From Corynebacterium canis (GTDB lineage: Bacteria > Actinomycetota > Actinomycetes > Mycobacteriales > Mycobacteriaceae): a DNA stretch of 64,000 nt. Every line of letters starts with the position of its first letter. Position 1 is the first letter of the stretch. The notes below the pieces were generated by a model. That model searched no databases. It saw only the letters and a list, made by a program, of their open reading frames with translations, and was not told the origin of the DNA. Below are positions 24,683 through 35,033 of this stretch, in pieces. The position numbers were made by a program, and so were the translations under genes. Location: the NCBI RefSeq assembly GCF_030408595.1, contig NZ_CP047080.1, positions 2,749,353 through 2,813,352 of the forward strand, written 5' to 3'.

Positions 24683-26026
24683 TTACTTACCCCCAGCCTG
24701 GATCGCCGTAATCGCAACGGTGTTCACAATGTCCGGCACGGTGGCGCCGCGGGACAGGTCATTCACAGGCTTGTTCAAACCCTGCAGGATCGGGCCAACG
24801 GCCAACGCATGGCCGGTACGCTGCGCGGTCTTATAGCCGATATTGCCGGCCTCCAAATCCGGGAAGATAAACACGTTCGCACGCCCGGCCACTTCAGATT
24901 CCGGCAGCTTCTTGGCGGCCACGCCTGGGTCGCACGCAGCGTCGAACTGCAAGGGGCCGTCGACAAGCACCTCGGGGTCGAGCTTGCGTGCGGCTGCAAC
25001 GGCGGCGGCGGCGCGATCAACGTCGGGCCCGGTTCCGGATGTGCCGGTGGAATAGCTGAGGATGGCCACCCGCGGGTCGATGCCAAATTGCGCAGCTGTG
25101 CATGCAGAGACCACGGCGATTTCGCCAAGCTGTTCGGCGGTCGGATTGGGGTTTACGGCGCAGTCGCCGAAGGCCCACAGGCGGCCCCGCATCACCATAA
25201 GGAAGATGGAAGAAACCACGGAGGTCCCCGGCTGCGTCTTAATAATCTGGAAGCTCGGCTTAATCGTGTGCGCCGTGGTGTGGGCGGCACCGGAAACCAT
25301 GCCGTCTGCAAGCCCCTTATGAATCATCATGGTGGCGTAATAGGAAATATCCTTCATGGTCTCCCGCGCCTCCTCCAACGTCACCCCCTTGGACTTCCGC
25401 AGCTCCGCAAAATCTTGTGCGAACTCCTCCGCGCGCGGATCCGTAAGTGGGTTCGAAAGGTGCGCGGCGGAAAGGTCCAAGCCAAGCTCCTCGGCGCGCG
25501 CCAGCACCCGCTCCGGCTCGCCCAAAATGGTGAGCTCACACACGTTCTTGGCCAACAGCTGGTCCGCGGCCTGCAGGATACGATCGTCATCGCCCTCCGG
25601 CAGCACGATATGCGCCCGCGTCTGCCGCGCCCGCTCCAGCAACCAATGTTCGAACACAACGGCGCTCATGACCTGGGTCGCGGTGACGCCGGCGCTCACA
25701 CGTGCTAATTCTTCCGGATCCGCGGCGATCCCCGCCACCACTGCACCCAAAGATTCGGCCTCGCGGAGAGTAAGGTCAGCCGCGACCCCCGGTTCGCTCA
25801 AGATTGCTAAGGGTACCCCGAGTGCGGCACCACATTGGGCGTCGAAGTTGAGGTTACCTGTGCCTATATATACGACGGGTTCCGGCGCGGCGTCGGCAAC
25901 CACGTCGGCGATGTCGGCATTACCGCGGACGAGGGGTCGGACCGGCAAACCGAAAGCTTGGGCGGCTGCTGTATCTAAGCCACGACCAAGCGCCGTTAAC
26001 AGGATGGAGGGTGCGGAATGTGTCAC
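24683..26026 (-). CDS. pta: Phosphate acetyltransferase
   Basis: 447 residues. Interconverts acetyl-CoA and acetyl phosphate. A partial N-terminal domain (DRTGG-like fold) of about 110 residues is followed by the PTA_PTB catalytic domain with IVLPEGDDDRILQAA and GLADGMVSGAAHTTAHT. GTG at 26026 is chosen because AGGAC precedes it; the frame extends to 26134 without a better start. Shorter than the roughly 700-residue enterobacterial Pta, as is normal for corynebacteria. Confidence 0.94.
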   Translation of the reverse strand: MTHSAPSILLTALGRGLDTAAAQAFGLPVRPLVRGNADIADVVADAAPEPVVYIGTGNLNFDAQCGAALGVPLAILSEPGVAADLTLREAESLGAVVAGIAADPEELARVSAGVTATQVMSAVVFEHWLLERARQTRAHIVLPEGDDDRILQAADQLLAKNVCELTILGEPERVLARAEELGLDLSAAHLSNPLTDPRAEEFAQDFAELRKSKGVTLEEARETMKDISYYATMMIHKGLADGMVSGAAHTTAHTIKPSFQIIKTQPGTSVVSSIFLMVMRGRLWAFGDCAVNPNPTAEQLGEIAVVSACTAAQFGIDPRVAILSYSTGTSGTGPDVDRAAAAVAAARKLDPEVLVDGPLQFDAACDPGVAAKKLPESEVAGRANVFIFPDLEAGNIGYKTAQRTGHALAVGPILQGLNKPVNDLSRGATVPDIVNTVAITAIQAGGK

Positions 26027-26140
26027 CAAAGGTCCTTTCCTTCGCAGTGTGAATTCGCTGTCACAGCGGGTTACGTGTGATTCGCCCCATAAGTGTAGCG
26101 GAGCACACGTGGTAAAGTTGCGGTTCGCACACACTCAAAG

Positions 26141-26180
26141 AAAATGCCTGCCTTACCGCTCAACGTAAGACAGGCATTTT
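26141..26180. terminator. Strong stem-loop terminator (possibly bidirectional)
   Basis: AAAATGCCTGCCTTAC (26141-26156) pairs with GTAAGACAGGCATTTT (26165-26180), with one mismatch and an 8-base loop. A-run and T-run flank the stem, so it can act on either strand. On the minus strand it ends the CAP-like gene before the pta promoter. Confidence 0.85.
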
Positions 26181-26212
26181 GAGATTATCGACGCCGCGAC
26201 CACGCAGCGCTA

Positions 26213-26713
26213 TCACTCCGTGAAACGTACCACCACCACAAGCTGCTGTGGGCTATACGCATACCCCATGCAGTAGCGCGTGCTGGTTTCAGAAAACGCG
26301 TGGAAGGCCTCGTCGTTGAGGAACTTTGAGGCCACGGCCTGGGCGTTGAGCTGCGCGCCCAAGTCATACACATATGCGACTTCCTTTTGCCCCTCCGCCG
26401 GTGCGGTGGGGGCCCCTTGCAGGATCTCGGACGCACGGGCATTTGCCGCCGCGACGTGCTCGTACTCATCGTCGACCATAAGGGTGCCAAAATTAGCTGG
26501 CATTTGGTTTCTAATAGCGGTGGCCATGGTGTTGGCCTCCGACAAGGTCAAATTAATGTTTTGGGTATTCTGCGAAGTTGCGGCTTGCTCGCCTACCGCC
26601 TGCCCGTCGGGCGCACCCGTGATCAAGGTGACCAACAAGCTCACAAGAAAGCCGAACGTCGAACCGTGCTGCCGCAAGAAATCCATTACGGGTTTCAACA
26701 CCGAACGCGTCAC
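26213..26713 (-). CDS. Secreted or membrane-anchored CAP-like protein
   Basis: 166 residues from GTG 26713, chosen because GAGGAGG lies 8 bases upstream. A hydrophobic segment at about residues 17-33 (STFGFLVSLLVTLITG) works as signal or anchor. The rest has the pattern of a divergent CAP/SCP (YkwD-like) domain: LMVDDEYEHVAAANARASEIL, then VASKFLNDEAFHAFSETSTRYCMGYAYS and VVVVRF at the end. Role unknown, assignment moderate. Confidence 0.5.
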   Translation of the reverse strand: MTRSVLKPVMDFLRQHGSTFGFLVSLLVTLITGAPDGQAVGEQAATSQNTQNINLTLSEANTMATAIRNQMPANFGTLMVDDEYEHVAAANARASEILQGAPTAPAEGQKEVAYVYDLGAQLNAQAVASKFLNDEAFHAFSETSTRYCMGYAYSPQQLVVVVRFTE

Positions 26714-26997
26714 CCTTTGTACCTCCTCAACATAACCATCAAAAGCGCTGGCAGTGGACGTAACTGTGTTTCTTGCAAGAATTCCCACTGAACAGCGCCT
26801 AGAGCCCAAGCTCACTACTATCTGTAGGGTACCACCTACGCTACTTTGCTCAGTAAAAAATGAGTGCTAGATACCCCCGTTACGCAGGGTTTCCCCATAG
26901 TGATCTTGACCTAACCTCGAGCAAAAGTGAGGACGCGCGACAGCGTATGGTAAGGAGGAAGAACAAAACCTCGAACAACTTCAAGGATGCCTATCTT

Positions 26998-28362
26998 ATG
27001 TCTCGACCGCTGCGCGTAGCCATTGTTGGGGCCGGCCCCGCTGGAATTTACGCCTCTGACCTGCTCATGAAGTCCGAAACCCCCTGCACCATCGACCTTT
27101 ATGAGCGGATGCCAGCCCCCTTCGGATTGATCCGCTACGGCGTGGCTCCCGACCATCCGCGCATCAAAGGCATTGTCAATTCGCTGCACAAGGTTTTGGA
27201 TAAGCCGGATCTGCGGCTCTTGGGAAACGTCGATGTTGGCTCCGAGGTTACCGTCGATGAGCTGCGCGAATTCTACGACGCCATCATTTTCTCCACAGGT
27301 GCCACCGGGGACCGCGACCTGGATATCCCCGGCGCGGACCTTGAGGGTTCCTACGGCGCCGGCGAATTCGTAGGCTTCTACGACGGCAACCCGGAGTTCG
27401 AGCGTTCCTGGAATCTGGACGCAAACAAGGTTGCGGTTGTGGGCGTGGGCAACGTGGCCTTGGACGTCGCCCGCATCCTGGCTAAGACCGGCGATGAGCT
27501 GCACGTCACCGAGATCCCGGACAATGTGTATGACACGCTGAAAAAGAACCGCGCCGAGGAGATCCATGTGTTTGGACGCCGCGGCCCGGCGCAGGCGAAA
27601 TTCACCCCGTTGGAGTTGAAGGAGCTGGACCATTCGCCGACCATCGAGGTGGTGGTGAACCCGGAGGACATCGATTACGACGAAGCTTCCGAGGCCGCCC
27701 GCCGCTCCTCGAAGACCCAGGATTTGGTGTGCAATATCCTCGAGCAATACGCCATGCGCGATCCCAAGGGCGCGCCGCACAAGCTGTTTATCCACTTCTT
27801 TGAAACCCCCGTGGAGATCCTCGGCGAGGACGGCAAGGTGGTGGGCCTGAAGACGGAGCGCACGGAGCTCGACGGCACCGGTAATGTTCGCGGCACGGGC
27901 AAGTTCACCGTGTGGCCCGTGGAGGCCGTGTACCGCGCCGTGGGTTATCGTTCCGACGCCGTGACTGACGTGCCGTTCGATAGCGAGCGCGCCGTAATCC
28001 CTAACGACGGCGGGCACGTCATCGACCCCGAAACCGGCACCGCTATTCCGGGCTTGTACACCACCGGCTGGATTAAGCGCGGGCCTGTGGGCTTGATCGG
28101 CAACACCAAGTCCGATGCGAAGGAAACCACCGATATCCTGCTGGGCGACTGGGCCGCCGGCGTGCTGGAGCCCGCGCCGCAGCCGGACGAGGACGCGGTG
28201 ATCGAATTCCTGAAGTCGAAGAACATTGCCTACACCACGTGGCAGGGTTGGCATAAGTTGGATGCCGCCGAGCGCGGCTTGGGCGAGGCGGAAGGCCGCG
28301 AACGCAAAAAGATTGTCGAATGGGACGATATGGTCAGCCACGCCCGCCACGACGCCGAATAG
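26998..28362 (+). CDS. fprA: Ferredoxin/adrenodoxin-type NADP+ reductase (FprA-like)
   Basis: 454 residues. FAD motif VAIVGAGPAGIYAS at the N-terminus, PFGLIRYGVAPDHPRIK near residue 40, NADP motif VVGVGNVALDVARIL near residue 145 and the C-terminal TGWIKRGPVGLIGNT. These are the marks of the adrenodoxin-reductase family that passes electrons from NADPH to ferredoxins. ATG 26998 has AAGGA upstream; the longer frame to 26860 is not needed. Length matches mycobacterial FprA. Confidence 0.95.
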   Translation: MSRPLRVAIVGAGPAGIYASDLLMKSETPCTIDLYERMPAPFGLIRYGVAPDHPRIKGIVNSLHKVLDKPDLRLLGNVDVGSEVTVDELREFYDAIIFSTGATGDRDLDIPGADLEGSYGAGEFVGFYDGNPEFERSWNLDANKVAVVGVGNVALDVARILAKTGDELHVTEIPDNVYDTLKKNRAEEIHVFGRRGPAQAKFTPLELKELDHSPTIEVVVNPEDIDYDEASEAARRSSKTQDLVCNILEQYAMRDPKGAPHKLFIHFFETPVEILGEDGKVVGLKTERTELDGTGNVRGTGKFTVWPVEAVYRAVGYRSDAVTDVPFDSERAVIPNDGGHVIDPETGTAIPGLYTTGWIKRGPVGLIGNTKSDAKETTDILLGDWAAGVLEPAPQPDEDAVIEFLKSKNIAYTTWQGWHKLDAAERGLGEAEGRERKKIVEWDDMVSHARHDAE

Positions 28363-28366
28363 CCCG

Positions 28367-28411
28367 CAAAACCCCATCGACGCTGCGTACGCGGCCTGTT
28401 GGGGGTTTTCT
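28367..28411 (+). terminator. Stem-loop terminator after fprA
   Basis: CAAAACCCC...GGGGGTTTT: the A/C-rich arm at 28367-28376 pairs with GGGGGTTTT around 28402-28410, with an inner GCGTACGC stem. A T-run ends it. Confidence 0.75.
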
Positions 28412-28483
28412 CACGTCACATTTTCCGGTAAATTAGGCGGTGCACAACCAAATATCTGTCCGTCCAGTGTATGTTGGATCGCC

Positions 28484-28960
28484 ATGAACCATTACTTTGC
28501 TGTTTCTCATCTCTCCCAGCTCAGCGCCCTAGAAGTACATAAGCTGTACAAGCTCCGCGTGGATATTTTCGTGCACGAACAGCGCACGCCGTACGCGGAG
28601 ATCGACGATGCCGACGCCGCACCCACCACCTTCCACGTCCTCGCCTGGGATTCCGAGAAACACTTGCTGGCCACCGCGCGCCTGTACCCGGAGCAGGATC
28701 GCTGGCACCTGGGCCGCGTGTGCGTGGCCAAGCAATACCGTGGCACGGGTTTGGGCGAGGAGACTATGCACCAAACCCTGCGCCTTGCGTTCGAGCAGGA
28801 TCCGGCCCGCGATGTCTACCTCGAGGCCCAGGAGCAGCACGCCGAGTTCTACCAAAAACTAGGCTTCCGGCCCATCGGCGATGCGTTCGATTGGGACGGC
28901 GTTCCCCACATCCCCATGGTGTTGGAGAAGGACGCGCTAGCGAAGGTGTTCGCTAACTAA
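28484..28960 (+). CDS. ElaA-type GNAT acetyltransferase
   Basis: 158 residues. Begins like ElaA (HKLYKLRVDIFVHEQRTPYAEID), with acetyl-CoA loop VCVAKQYRGTGLGEETM near residue 86 and AEFYQKLGFRPIGDAFD near the end. ATG 28484 is chosen; the upstream frame overlaps fprA. Acceptor unknown. Confidence 0.9.
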   Translation: MNHYFAVSHLSQLSALEVHKLYKLRVDIFVHEQRTPYAEIDDADAAPTTFHVLAWDSEKHLLATARLYPEQDRWHLGRVCVAKQYRGTGLGEETMHQTLRLAFEQDPARDVYLEAQEQHAEFYQKLGFRPIGDAFDWDGVPHIPMVLEKDALAKVFAN

Positions 28961-29004
28961 ACCCTCACTAAATTGGGCACGACCTGCGCGGCTACAGTGA
29001 GTGC

Positions 29005-29502
29005 ATGGCATACCATGCAGATTCCACCGAACTCACCAAGAAGGAAGTGCTCACCTGGGAGGGGTTTGGCACCGCTTCCCGTGAACTCGCTGCACAGATC
29101 GCAGCCAGCGGATTCCAACCGGAGATCATTATCGCTATCGCCCGCGGCGGACTCGTCCCTGCGGGCGCTTTGTCGTATGCGCTCGGCGTCAAGCTCAATG
29201 ACACGATGAACGTTGAGTTCTATACCGACGTCAACGAGACCCTCCCCGACCCCGTACTCCTCGAACCCTTGCTCGATGAAACCTCCATCGCCGGCCACCG
29301 CCTGCTCGTGGTCGATGACGTCGCCGATTCCGGCCGCACCCTCGCGCTTGTATTGAAGCTGCTCGCCAACCAAGGCGCCGAGGTGCGAACCGCATGTTTG
29401 TTTGCCAAGAGCCGCGCCGAGATTTCCCCGGACTACGTGTGGAAACGTACGGACGAATGGATCGTCTTCCCGTGGTCGGAGAAACCCCCAGTGACCGGTT
29501 AG
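29005..29502 (+). CDS. Phosphoribosyltransferase-family protein
   Basis: 165 residues. PRPP-binding loop [14 protein letters not shown] near residue 101 and [14 protein letters not shown] near residue 40 place it with hypoxanthine/xanthine-guanine phosphoribosyltransferases. Its neighbours purT and purA are purine genes, so purine salvage is likely. Overlaps the convergent purT end by 4 bases. Confidence 0.88.
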   Translation: MAYHADSTELTKKEVLTWEGFGTASRELAAQIAASGFQPEIIIAIARGGLVPAGALSYALGVKLNDTMNVEFYTDVNETLPDPVLLEPLLDETSIAGHRLLVVDDVADSGRTLALVLKLLANQGAEVRTACLFAKSRAEISPDYVWKRTDEWIVFPWSEKPPVTG

Positions 29503-30701
29503 TGCACGGACACCTCGCCCGCCGCTTTACGGGCCCTGCCCCTAGCGACGGTGGTGTTTTCCGCCGTCGCTAGCGCCACTCCCATGCGCCGCCGCACATG
29601 CGCCTCGGGCTTACCAAAGAGTCGAACGTCCGTTTCCTCGATCGCCAGCGCGGCCGCCAACCCAGAGTACTCAACGGATTGCTTATCGACGCCGCCGTAG
29701 ATCACCGCCGAAGCACCCGGCGACACGCAGGTCACGTCGATAGGCAATCCCAACACCGCCCGCGCATGCAATTCGAACTCGGATAGGCGCTGGCTCACCA
29801 TCGTGACCATGCCGGTATCGTGCGGTCGCGGCGATACCTCGGAGAAATACACGTCGTCACCAGCGACGAATAGCTCCACACCGAACACCCCTCGGCCCCC
29901 GAGGGCCCCGGTGATCCGCGCCGCAACGGAACGCGCATTCGCCATTGCGATGGGGCTCATCTGCACCGGCTGCCACGATTCCACATAGTCGCCGTCCTTC
30001 TGCACGTGCCCGATTGGTTCGCAGAACCACGTGGCATCATCGCCGGTGGCGGGATCGATGGAACGCACGGTCAGCAGCGTGATCTCGTAATCGAAATTAA
30101 CAAAGCGTTCGATAATCACCCGGCCGCCGGTCACGCGCCCACCGCTGCGAGCGTATTCCCACGCCGCGTACATTTCACCTTCGGAGCGCACCACGGATTG
30201 GCCCTTGCCGGAGGAACTCATCACGGGCTTAACCACGCACGGGAATCCCATGTGCGCCACTCCCTGCTGGTACTCCTCATATGTCCCCGCGAATGCATAT
30301 GCGGAGGTGGGAAGCCCCAAGCGTTCGGCGGCTAGGCGTCGAATGCCTTCCCTATTCATGGTCAGTTGGGTCGCCCGCGCGGTGGGGATCACGGTGGTAC
30401 CCGCGGCCTCCACCTCCACCAGCGCGCCGGTGGCCAAGGCCTCAATCTCCGGCACAATAAAGTCGGGTTTCACCCGCGCCACCAGCTCGTGGATGGCCAC
30501 GGGATCGGTCATATCCAGCGTGTAGTAGTAGTGGGCTACCTGCTGCGCTGGGGCGTACTGGTAGCGATCCGCGGCGTGGACTTCCACGCCCAGCCGCTGG
30601 AACGCGATGGCTACTTCTTTGCCTAATTCACCCGAACCAAGCAGCAACACGCGAGTCGCAGTCTGCGAAAGTGGGGTGCCAATCTTTTCCGGCGTAAGCA
30701 C
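29499..30701 (-). CDS. purT: Formate-dependent phosphoribosylglycinamide formyltransferase
   Basis: 400 residues, ATP-grasp enzyme that formylates GAR using formate and ATP in purine synthesis. N-terminal [16 protein letters not shown], then [19 protein letters not shown] near residue 150, and [14 protein letters not shown] near residue 290. Starts with GTG at 30701, with AAGGAG 10 bases upstream. Confidence 0.96.
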   Translation of the reverse strand: MLTPEKIGTPLSQTATRVLLLGSGELGKEVAIAFQRLGVEVHAADRYQYAPAQQVAHYYYTLDMTDPVAIHELVARVKPDFIVPEIEALATGALVEVEAAGTTVIPTARATQLTMNREGIRRLAAERLGLPTSAYAFAGTYEEYQQGVAHMGFPCVVKPVMSSSGKGQSVVRSEGEMYAAWEYARSGGRVTGGRVIIERFVNFDYEITLLTVRSIDPATGDDATWFCEPIGHVQKDGDYVESWQPVQMSPIAMANARSVAARITGALGGRGVFGVELFVAGDDVYFSEVSPRPHDTGMVTMVSQRLSEFELHARAVLGLPIDVTCVSPGASAVIYGGVDKQSVEYSGLAAALAIEETDVRLFGKPEAHVRRRMGVALATAENTTVARGRARKAAGEVSVH

Positions 30702-30818
30702 GTCGAAGATGCTCCTTTTATCAGTTCAAAGGCGATTGAGGACTACCCAAAGTATAACTAGCCATCAGTTTGCATTCAGAGTTTAGTAATCGAACTTTTG
30801 CGCTACCAGACCCGCACG

Positions 30819-32108
30819 CTAGGACTCCATCACGTCATGGATCACAATCGTCTGGTCCCGGCCCGGCCCCACGCCGATATAGGAAATCCGACACCCAGAC
30901 AATTCCTCCAGCCTGCGCACATAATCTTGCGCCCGCTGCGGCAGCTCCGCAAAGGTCTTGCACCCGCTGATGTCTTCCTCCCACGCCGGCATGGTCTCGT
31001 AGATCGGAACGGCATGGTGGAACTCGGACTGCGTGATGGGCATCTCGTCGTACCGCTTGCCGTCCACGTCATACGCCACGCAAATCGGAATCTCGCCGAT
31101 CCCCGTCAGCACATCCAGCTTGGTCAGGAATAAATCCGTAAACCCATTCACGCGCGAGGCGTACCTTGCGATCACCGAGTCATACCACCCACAGCGCCGC
31201 TTGCGGCCCGTGTTCACCCCGACCTCACCGCCGGTGACCTGCAGGTATTCGCCCCATTTATCAAAAAGCTCCGTGGGGAACGGCCCCGCACCCACGCGGG
31301 TGGTGTACGCCTTCACAATCCCCAACGAGGAGGTGATGCGCGTCGGCCCGACCCCGGACCCCACGCACGCGCCACCGGCCGTCGGGTTCGAGGAGGTGAC
31401 AAAGGGATAGGTGCCGTGATCTACATCCAGCATGGTGGCCTGGCCCCCCTCCATAAGCACATGCTTGCCGTTATCCAGCGCCCGGTTCAGCTCCAGCTCA
31501 GATTCCACCACCATCGGGCGCAGCCGCTCGGCGTACCCCAAGAAGTACTGCACGATTTCCTCCGCAACGATGGCTTTGCGGTTATACATTTTCACCAGGA
31601 TCTGGTTCTTTACATCCAATGCGGATCCTACTTTTTGCCGCAAGATGGATTCGTCGAAAATGTCCTGCACGCGGATGCCTACGCGCGAAACTTTGTCCGC
31701 ATACGTCGGCCCAATGCCGCGGCCGGTGGTTCCGATTGCCCGCTTGCCCAAAAAGCGCTCCTGCACCCGATCGAGCACCTGATGGTACGGCGCCACAACA
31801 TGCGCATTGGCGGAAATCCGCAGGCGGGAGGCGTTGCACCCCCGGGCTTCCAGGCCATCGATCTCATCGAACAATGCCTCGAGGTTGATCACCACGCCGT
31901 TGCCAAGCATTGGCACAGCGTTTTCTGAGAGTACGCCCGCAGGAAGTAGCTTCAACTCGTACTTTTCACCGCCCACCACAACCGTGTGCCCAGCGTTGTT
32001 GCCGCCGTTGGGTTTGACCACGTAGTCGACCTGCCCGCCGAGAATATCCGTGGCCTTGCCTTTGCCTTCATCGCCCCATTGGGCGCCGACGATTACGATT
32101 GCGGCCAT
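30819..32108 (-). CDS. purA: Adenylosuccinate synthetase
   Basis: 429 residues. First step from IMP to AMP using GTP and aspartate. GTP loop [14 protein letters not shown] at the N-terminus, [10 protein letters not shown] near residue 38, [14 protein letters not shown] near residue 127 and TTTRP-region equivalents near the end. ATG 32108 follows AGGAAG; the longer frame to 32366 runs antisense to the next gene. Confidence 0.97.
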   Translation of the reverse strand: MAAIVIVGAQWGDEGKGKATDILGGQVDYVVKPNGGNNAGHTVVVGGEKYELKLLPAGVLSENAVPMLGNGVVINLEALFDEIDGLEARGCNASRLRISANAHVVAPYHQVLDRVQERFLGKRAIGTTGRGIGPTYADKVSRVGIRVQDIFDESILRQKVGSALDVKNQILVKMYNRKAIVAEEIVQYFLGYAERLRPMVVESELELNRALDNGKHVLMEGGQATMLDVDHGTYPFVTSSNPTAGGACVGSGVGPTRITSSLGIVKAYTTRVGAGPFPTELFDKWGEYLQVTGGEVGVNTGRKRRCGWYDSVIARYASRVNGFTDLFLTKLDVLTGIGEIPICVAYDVDGKRYDEMPITQSEFHHAVPIYETMPAWEEDISGCKTFAELPQRAQDYVRRLEELSGCRISYIGVGPGRDQTIVIHDVMES

Positions 32109-32179
32109 TGAAAAGTCACTTCCTGTAGGAATGTAAAGAAGACGGCTTAAGATTCTACTACGCGGTAAACTCTCATTCC

Positions 32180-33019
32180 ATGCGCGTGCACGTCCTCGTT
32201 TGTGGCCGCCACGAGGGCACTGTCCCCGGTGGCCTGAGTGTTGATTATCTGCCGGAGCTTCCGGGCCGCCGCGATCTCGCCTTGTTGCCCGCCTTGGCCG
32301 CCGAGCATCTGCCGCACGATCCCACGCCCTCCCTCGCCGATATCGCCCGCCAGCCCGACGTCGCACACTTGAGCGAACCGCAGCCCGCGCCCCAGTTCGA
32401 ACACTTATCCGAGCCTCTGCGCATCGTGGTCGCCGGTTCCGACGCCGCCCTATCCGCGATCCTCACCCGCCTCATGCGTATCGACGCCCTCTGGGCCGAG
32501 CTCGCCTTTATCCCCCGGCAAGACTCCCCCACCGCCACCAATTGGAGCATTAGTTCGGACCCTTGGGAGATCGCCCTTTCCGGCCAAGTACGCCCCCTGC
32601 CATTAATCCGCGACGATGCCGGCATCGCCGTCGCCGGATCCGCCTCCATCACCTCCTGGGACGGCGCGGAACTCTACGGCGAAATCATCGTCGATTCGAA
32701 CACACTTTGCACCGGTCTCGAGGCCGGCAATCGACGCAAACACGGCGTATATGGTGCGCGCCTTGTCCCCATGCTCACCGCCCCCGGCATCGCCGCCGTG
32801 CCTTATACCACCAGCCTCGAGCCCCGCACCGGCCTGCTGGGTTTGCGCGATCGCAGCCCCCGCGGCGCCGTGGATCCCAAGCATCTCGCCACCGGCCGCG
32901 CGCTCCAGGCCGGGGGCTCAAACCTCAAGGTCACCGTCGACGATATCCCCCGTCCTCGCCCCGTCGAGCGCGTCACATTCTATCGCCACCTTCGCGACCT
33001 CCAAGCCGTCCGCCCCTAA
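32180..33019 (+). CDS. Conserved hypothetical protein next to purA
   Basis: 279 residues, soluble, no signal peptide. Divergent from purA, as Rv0358 is in M. tuberculosis. Features: [33 protein letters not shown] in the first half and [28 protein letters not shown] in the second half. The layout of a beta-alpha first domain and a beta-rich second domain is loosely like lipid-kinase proteins, but I see no clear motif. Overlaps the FUSC gene by 4 bases. Confidence 0.7.
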   Translation: MRVHVLVCGRHEGTVPGGLSVDYLPELPGRRDLALLPALAAEHLPHDPTPSLADIARQPDVAHLSEPQPAPQFEHLSEPLRIVVAGSDAALSAILTRLMRIDALWAELAFIPRQDSPTATNWSISSDPWEIALSGQVRPLPLIRDDAGIAVAGSASITSWDGAELYGEIIVDSNTLCTGLEAGNRRKHGVYGARLVPMLTAPGIAAVPYTTSLEPRTGLLGLRDRSPRGAVDPKHLATGRALQAGGSNLKVTVDDIPRPRPVERVTFYRHLRDLQAVRP

Positions 33020-34170
33020 CCATCCCACACCTCGGGCGGCTGCGCAGGCGTCTCTGACGTGGGCTTTAGCACCGCCGCGGCGCTCCGACGCGATAACCCA
33101 CAGATCTGCAAAAGGTCCACGATCAACGACCTCGACTGCGCCAAAATCACGTGCGCCGATAGCACCCTTCCCTTTGCGACGTCCACCCCAACCTTGCCGC
33201 CCAGCACCCGCAGCCGCCGCACCAATACAGGCAATTCGGTATTCTCCATGACCTGACCCTTGCCATCAAAAAGCTCATAAAGGCGACGGGTGATGGCACC
33301 GAGTTCGGCGATGATCTCGATCTGCTCCTCCGAAACGGTATCCCCATCCTCCGCGAGTATGAGTGCCCGGCGGGCCAATACGCGGGTATTCCGAATGGCG
33401 TTATCCACCGGATTAAGTATGCGAATGAGTGAGCGAACGCGGCGGCGTTGGTGCCACAGCAAGGGCGAGACGTCGAGACTCTCCTTGCCAGCCTTCGCAG
33501 CAGCAATCATCGCGTTAATGCCACCCTGCGTACCCCGCGCACTGGCGAGCGCGGCCGCAATCTCCTCCGTATCATTGGTGCGCAAAGCGGCGGCCACGCG
33601 ATCGAGCACACTTGCGGTAATGCCGAGGATCTTGGCGATCTCCTTGCGGCCACTGCGCAGCGGCGACTCCGGAAACACGCCCATCACCACCAAGCCCACC
33701 ATGCCGCCGATAAACGCGTCGATCATACGATCGGTTCCACCCGAAGAACCCGGCGGCAGGATCGTCGCAATCAGGATCGAAGCGAACGCCGCCTGATTGG
33801 CCACGAGCACGCCCTTATCTATGAACGTGCCCATCGCGATCGCCAGCGTCACCGCCACCGCGATCTGCCACACGCCGGTGCCGACGCCCGCAATCATCAG
33901 GTCGCCAAGCCCCACCCCGAGACTCACACCGGCCACCAGTTCTAACGACCTCCGGAACCGCTCGCCACCCGTCGTAGACAGCACAATCACCGTGGACATC
34001 GGCGCAAAAAACGGCTGCGCATGGCCCACTAGGTTCAACGCGACCCAATACGAAAGCCCAGCGGCCAAGCCCACCTGAATAATGTACAGCCGGGAGGCAT
34101 TAAGCCGCCGAAATCCAGCCCCAATGCGAACTGCGGCAAGCTGCTTGATGCGTGAAGTTGCGGCTGACAT
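33016..34170 (-). CDS. FUSC/aromatic-acid-exporter-family membrane protein
   Basis: 384 residues. About five to six N-terminal helices (residues 28-165, with FAPMSTVIVLSTTGGERFRRSLELVAGVSLGVGLGDL) followed by a long helical cytoplasmic domain. This is the FUSC/ArAE layout. Substrate unknown. Convergent with the preceding gene. Confidence 0.85.
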   Translation of the reverse strand: MSAATSRIKQLAAVRIGAGFRRLNASRLYIIQVGLAAGLSYWVALNLVGHAQPFFAPMSTVIVLSTTGGERFRRSLELVAGVSLGVGLGDLMIAGVGTGVWQIAVAVTLAIAMGTFIDKGVLVANQAAFASILIATILPPGSSGGTDRMIDAFIGGMVGLVVMGVFPESPLRSGRKEIAKILGITASVLDRVAAALRTNDTEEIAAALASARGTQGGINAMIAAAKAGKESLDVSPLLWHQRRRVRSLIRILNPVDNAIRNTRVLARRALILAEDGDTVSEEQIEIIAELGAITRRLYELFDGKGQVMENTELPVLVRRLRVLGGKVGVDVAKGRVLSAHVILAQSRSLIVDLLQICGLSRRSAAAVLKPTSETPAQPPEVWDG

Positions 34171-34307
34171 TTCGAACCCGCGATCCCTCCGACCTAGATG
34201 GCTAAACGTGCGTCACCCCCATGGTAGCGCCCCGATTGGATAGGTCCCGCCGAGACGAAGGGCGCACTCGGCGGTGCCGAATCTCTGCGGGCCACCCTGC
34301 GTTGCGC

Positions 34308-34358
34308 CACTCGGTCCGGCATGCCATTCGGTTCGGCATCCCACTCGGTTCGGCATGC
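34308..34358. repeat. 17-bp tandem repeat, three units
   Basis: Units at 34308-34324, 34325-34341 and 34342-34358, consensus CACTCGGTTCGGCATGC, each pair differing by one to four bases. Lies just before R1 locus 2 in otherwise featureless intergenic DNA. Confidence 0.8.
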
Positions 34359-34398
34359 CACTAAATAGCGCGTCGTCGGCCTGTTGGCTGGCTGTGGG

Positions 34399-34844
34399 GA
34401 TGGGTTGTGTGCGGCACATGAAGTTTTTTACACACGAAACCCGGATTTTGTGTAATTTTCATCGCTCAGGGCCACCCAGGGCCACCGCCGCGATAGTTTT
34501 TACACAGATTTCGGGATTTTGATGTAAAAAATATCGGTAGACACCGTTCAACTCCGCAAAGGTGAATAGGTTGCGAGCGACCCACCATGTCAAATGGGGT
34601 CAGTTAACGCAATTCGTCCATGGTCGACCAAGGGTAGCGAATTTCGAGGCCTTAGCGGGGCTGCTACGGCGAAAATTCGATAGGGTCCAACCATATATCA
34701 TTTTGTAGCTACTTTCCGGGCATGTGCCAAACATCTACAGCGGGCACACTTCAGACACATCAAATCAACTTGGGGCACACCGCAGTAGACCGCCCGCCAA
34801 CGCGACACCAAACAGCACGTAGTCGACCTGGTAGCCGCGGTGGG
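34399..34844. repeat. R1 repeat, copy 3 (locus 2, full unit)
   Basis: Starts at GATGGGTTGTGTGC. P1 at 34418-34462, P2 at 34491-34536 (arms 34491-34504 and 34523-34536, one mismatch). A tail follows with GACCAAGGGTAGCGAATTTC at about 34627-34646. The next copy starts 446 bases later. Tail similarity to copy 1 continues through the CTACAGCGGGCACACTTC segment, so the whole unit is about 440 bases. Confidence 0.85.
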
Positions 34845-35033
34845 GATGGGTTGTGTGCAGCACATGAAGTTTTTTACACACGAAACCCGGATTTTGTGTA
34901 ATTTTCATCATCCTGGGCCGCCTGGGGCCGCCGGCGCGATATGTTTTACACAGATTCGTACCTTGCCATTGAAGATGTGAACTTTCGGAAGCTTCCCCGT
35001 GATGGTCATGGGGATGAGGAAGGAAGGTTCAAG

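Noticed and set aside
24053..25708. A 551-codon plus-strand frame antisense to ackA and pta
   Set aside because: High-GC shadow frame with no domain pattern; ackA and pta are certain.
26185..26490. A minus-strand frame of 101 codons overlapping the CAP-like gene
   Set aside because: Different frame inside the better supported gene, and Arg/Ser/Pro-rich shadow composition.
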